Below, piece by piece: positions 4,942 to 5,658 of a stretch of 5,658 nucleotides of DNA. The stretch is taken from the NCBI GenBank assembly GCA_040758525.1, contig JBFLVQ010000633.1, positions 1-5,658 of the forward strand, in the 5' to 3' direction. Under the pieces are notes generated by a model. It searched no databases. It saw only the letters and a list, made by a program, of their open reading frames with translations, and was not told the DNA's origin. The position numbers were made by a program, and so were the translations under genes. Within the stretch, counting starts at the first letter, position 1; the number at the start of each line of letters is the position of its first letter. Origin of the DNA: JBFLVQ01 sp040758525. Lineage in GTDB: Bacteria; Acidobacteriota; Blastocatellia; Chloracidobacteriales; JADJPF01.

Positions 4942-5658
4942 ATGAGTGCACGATTATTTGCCACAGTTCTTTTTTTAATCTTATCATCACTGGGATGTTG
5001 GTGGGTAAGCCACTTATATAGCTTTGAGCTTAGCACGCCTTATGCGTCTGCAGAAGATCTACTTGAGCCTACTATCTTTGCTGAAGGAGTGATTTCAACT
5101 GGCGAATACGAGTCAACACCAGAGTTTTCCCCGGATGGCAAAACCCTCTACTTTCTCAAGAACACACCCGATTTCAATTTTTGGACTATCGTTGTTTCAC
5201 ACTTTGAAAATGGCAAATGGAGTGAGCCAGAGGTTGCGCCTTTTTCTGGACAATACTCTGATGCTGATCCTTTTATTACTGAAGATGGCAAACAGATGTT
5301 CTTTATCTCCAAACGACCTCTAACTGATTCATCCGACAATACTCCACGTAAACCAGATATTTGGGTAATGGAGAAGACTTTAACAGGTTGGGGCGAGCCA
5401 AAAAATTTAGCGCCGCCAATTAATAGTGAAGCAGGTGAATATTTTCCTACGCTTTCCAGAAATGGCACACTCTATTTTGGTTCCGGGCGTAGTGGTGGGA
5501 AAGGTGGTGTAGATCTATATTACGCTCGATTTATTAATGGTAAATACAGCGAGCCAGAAAACTTGGGTGATATGATAAATACAGAGTTTGATGAATATGA
5601 GCCATTTATTGCGCCGGACGAAAGTTTTCTGATCTTTATGGCTAGTGGAAGACCTGAT
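4942..5658 (+). CDS. Exported/membrane-anchored PD40 (TolB-like) beta-propeller protein, 3' end missing
   Basis: The frame from ATG 4942 is open for 239 codons to the right edge, so the gene is partial. An N-terminal hydrophobic segment (about residues 5-23, LFATVLFLILSSLGCWWV) directs export; a signal-peptidase-I-like ASA lies at 36-38, but it is far from the hydrophobic core, so a retained anchor is possible. The SLGC sequence at 16-19 is a poor lipobox. Then come four PD40-type blades, each with an aromatic/proline entry and a turn: ESTPEFSPDGKTLYF (57-71), DADPFITEDGKQMFF (107-121), EYFPTLSRNGTLYF (166-179) and EYEPFIAPDESFLIF (218-232). A recurring outer-strand motif is WSEP (93), WGEP (150) and YSEP (202). 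Such propellers bind proteins, peptidoglycan or sugars, or form the non-catalytic part of peptidases; a C-terminal domain may lie beyond the window. It follows the PNPOx-family gene closely and probably shares its transcript. Confidence 0.88.
   Translation, partial: MSARLFATVLFLILSSLGCWWVSHLYSFELSTPYASAEDLLEPTIFAEGVISTGEYESTPEFSPDGKTLYFLKNTPDFNFWTIVVSHFENGKWSEPEVAPFSGQYSDADPFITEDGKQMFFISKRPLTDSSDNTPRKPDIWVMEKTLTGWGEPKNLAPPINSEAGEYFPTLSRNGTLYFGSGRSGGKGGVDLYYARFINGKYSEPENLGDMINTEFDEYEPFIAPDESFLIFMASGRPD

Noticed and set aside
4984..4998. Lipoprotein signal (lipobox) in the PD40 protein around Cys19
   Set aside because: The residues before the Cys are S-L-G, lacking the usual Leu/Val/Ile at -3, and Trp-Trp follows; an anchor or a signal-peptidase-I site fits at least as well.
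5135..5468. A plus-strand frame (5135-5323) and a minus-strand frame (5148-5468) at the right end
   Set aside because: Both are shadows of the PD40 propeller gene, which is open through the window edge in another frame, has a good ribosome site and shows repeated blade motifs.

Overview
The window is a bacterial chromosome segment with moderate-to-low GC (roughly mid-40s percent by eye) and dense gene packing. It carries no RNA genes, insertion sequences, phage genes or CRISPR array that I can see. The mix of an exported HExxH protein, a DinB-superfamily protein, a pyridoxamine-oxidase-like flavoprotein and a PD40-type propeller resembles soil-type Acidobacteriota (Blastocatellia-like) genomes. 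That assignment is an inference from gene content only and is weak.

Left part (1-1118): a complete saccharopine-dehydrogenase-like oxidoreductase on the + strand. Its stop lies 6 nt from the stop of a convergent MocR/PdxR-type regulator (1125-2630, minus), a GntR winged helix fused to a PLP-dependent aminotransferase-like domain. The regulator's frame is open back to a TTG at 2672. That TTG is better read as the -35 box of a near-consensus promoter (TTGACA, 17 nt, TACAAT), so the protein probably starts at an internal ATG (2630 or 2636) on a leaderless or nearly leaderless mRNA.

Middle (about 2631-2913): a divergent control region. On the regulator side an ACCAATTT direct repeat flanks the -35/-10 boxes, with a third inverted half-site. 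On the rightward side a perfect TGCATACTTT direct repeat occurs with a 21-bp period, with a degenerate third copy in phase. It overlaps candidate promoters for the rightward genes. A 9-bp tandem duplication lies just upstream.

Right part (2914-5658): four rightward genes with short gaps, probably one operon. They are an exported putative zinc-metallopeptidase-like protein (HEAVH motif), a DinB-superfamily protein with its metal-binding His triad, a pyridoxamine 5'-phosphate oxidase-family (NimA/Pyridox_ox_2-like) protein, and an exported or membrane-anchored PD40 beta-propeller protein cut by the right edge.

Working model (inference): the PLP-binding regulator controls itself and the divergent operon, which holds a vitamin-B6/flavin-family enzyme. 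The two outer operon genes encode exported proteins and the two inner ones cytoplasmic proteins, an unusual mix whose shared function is unknown.
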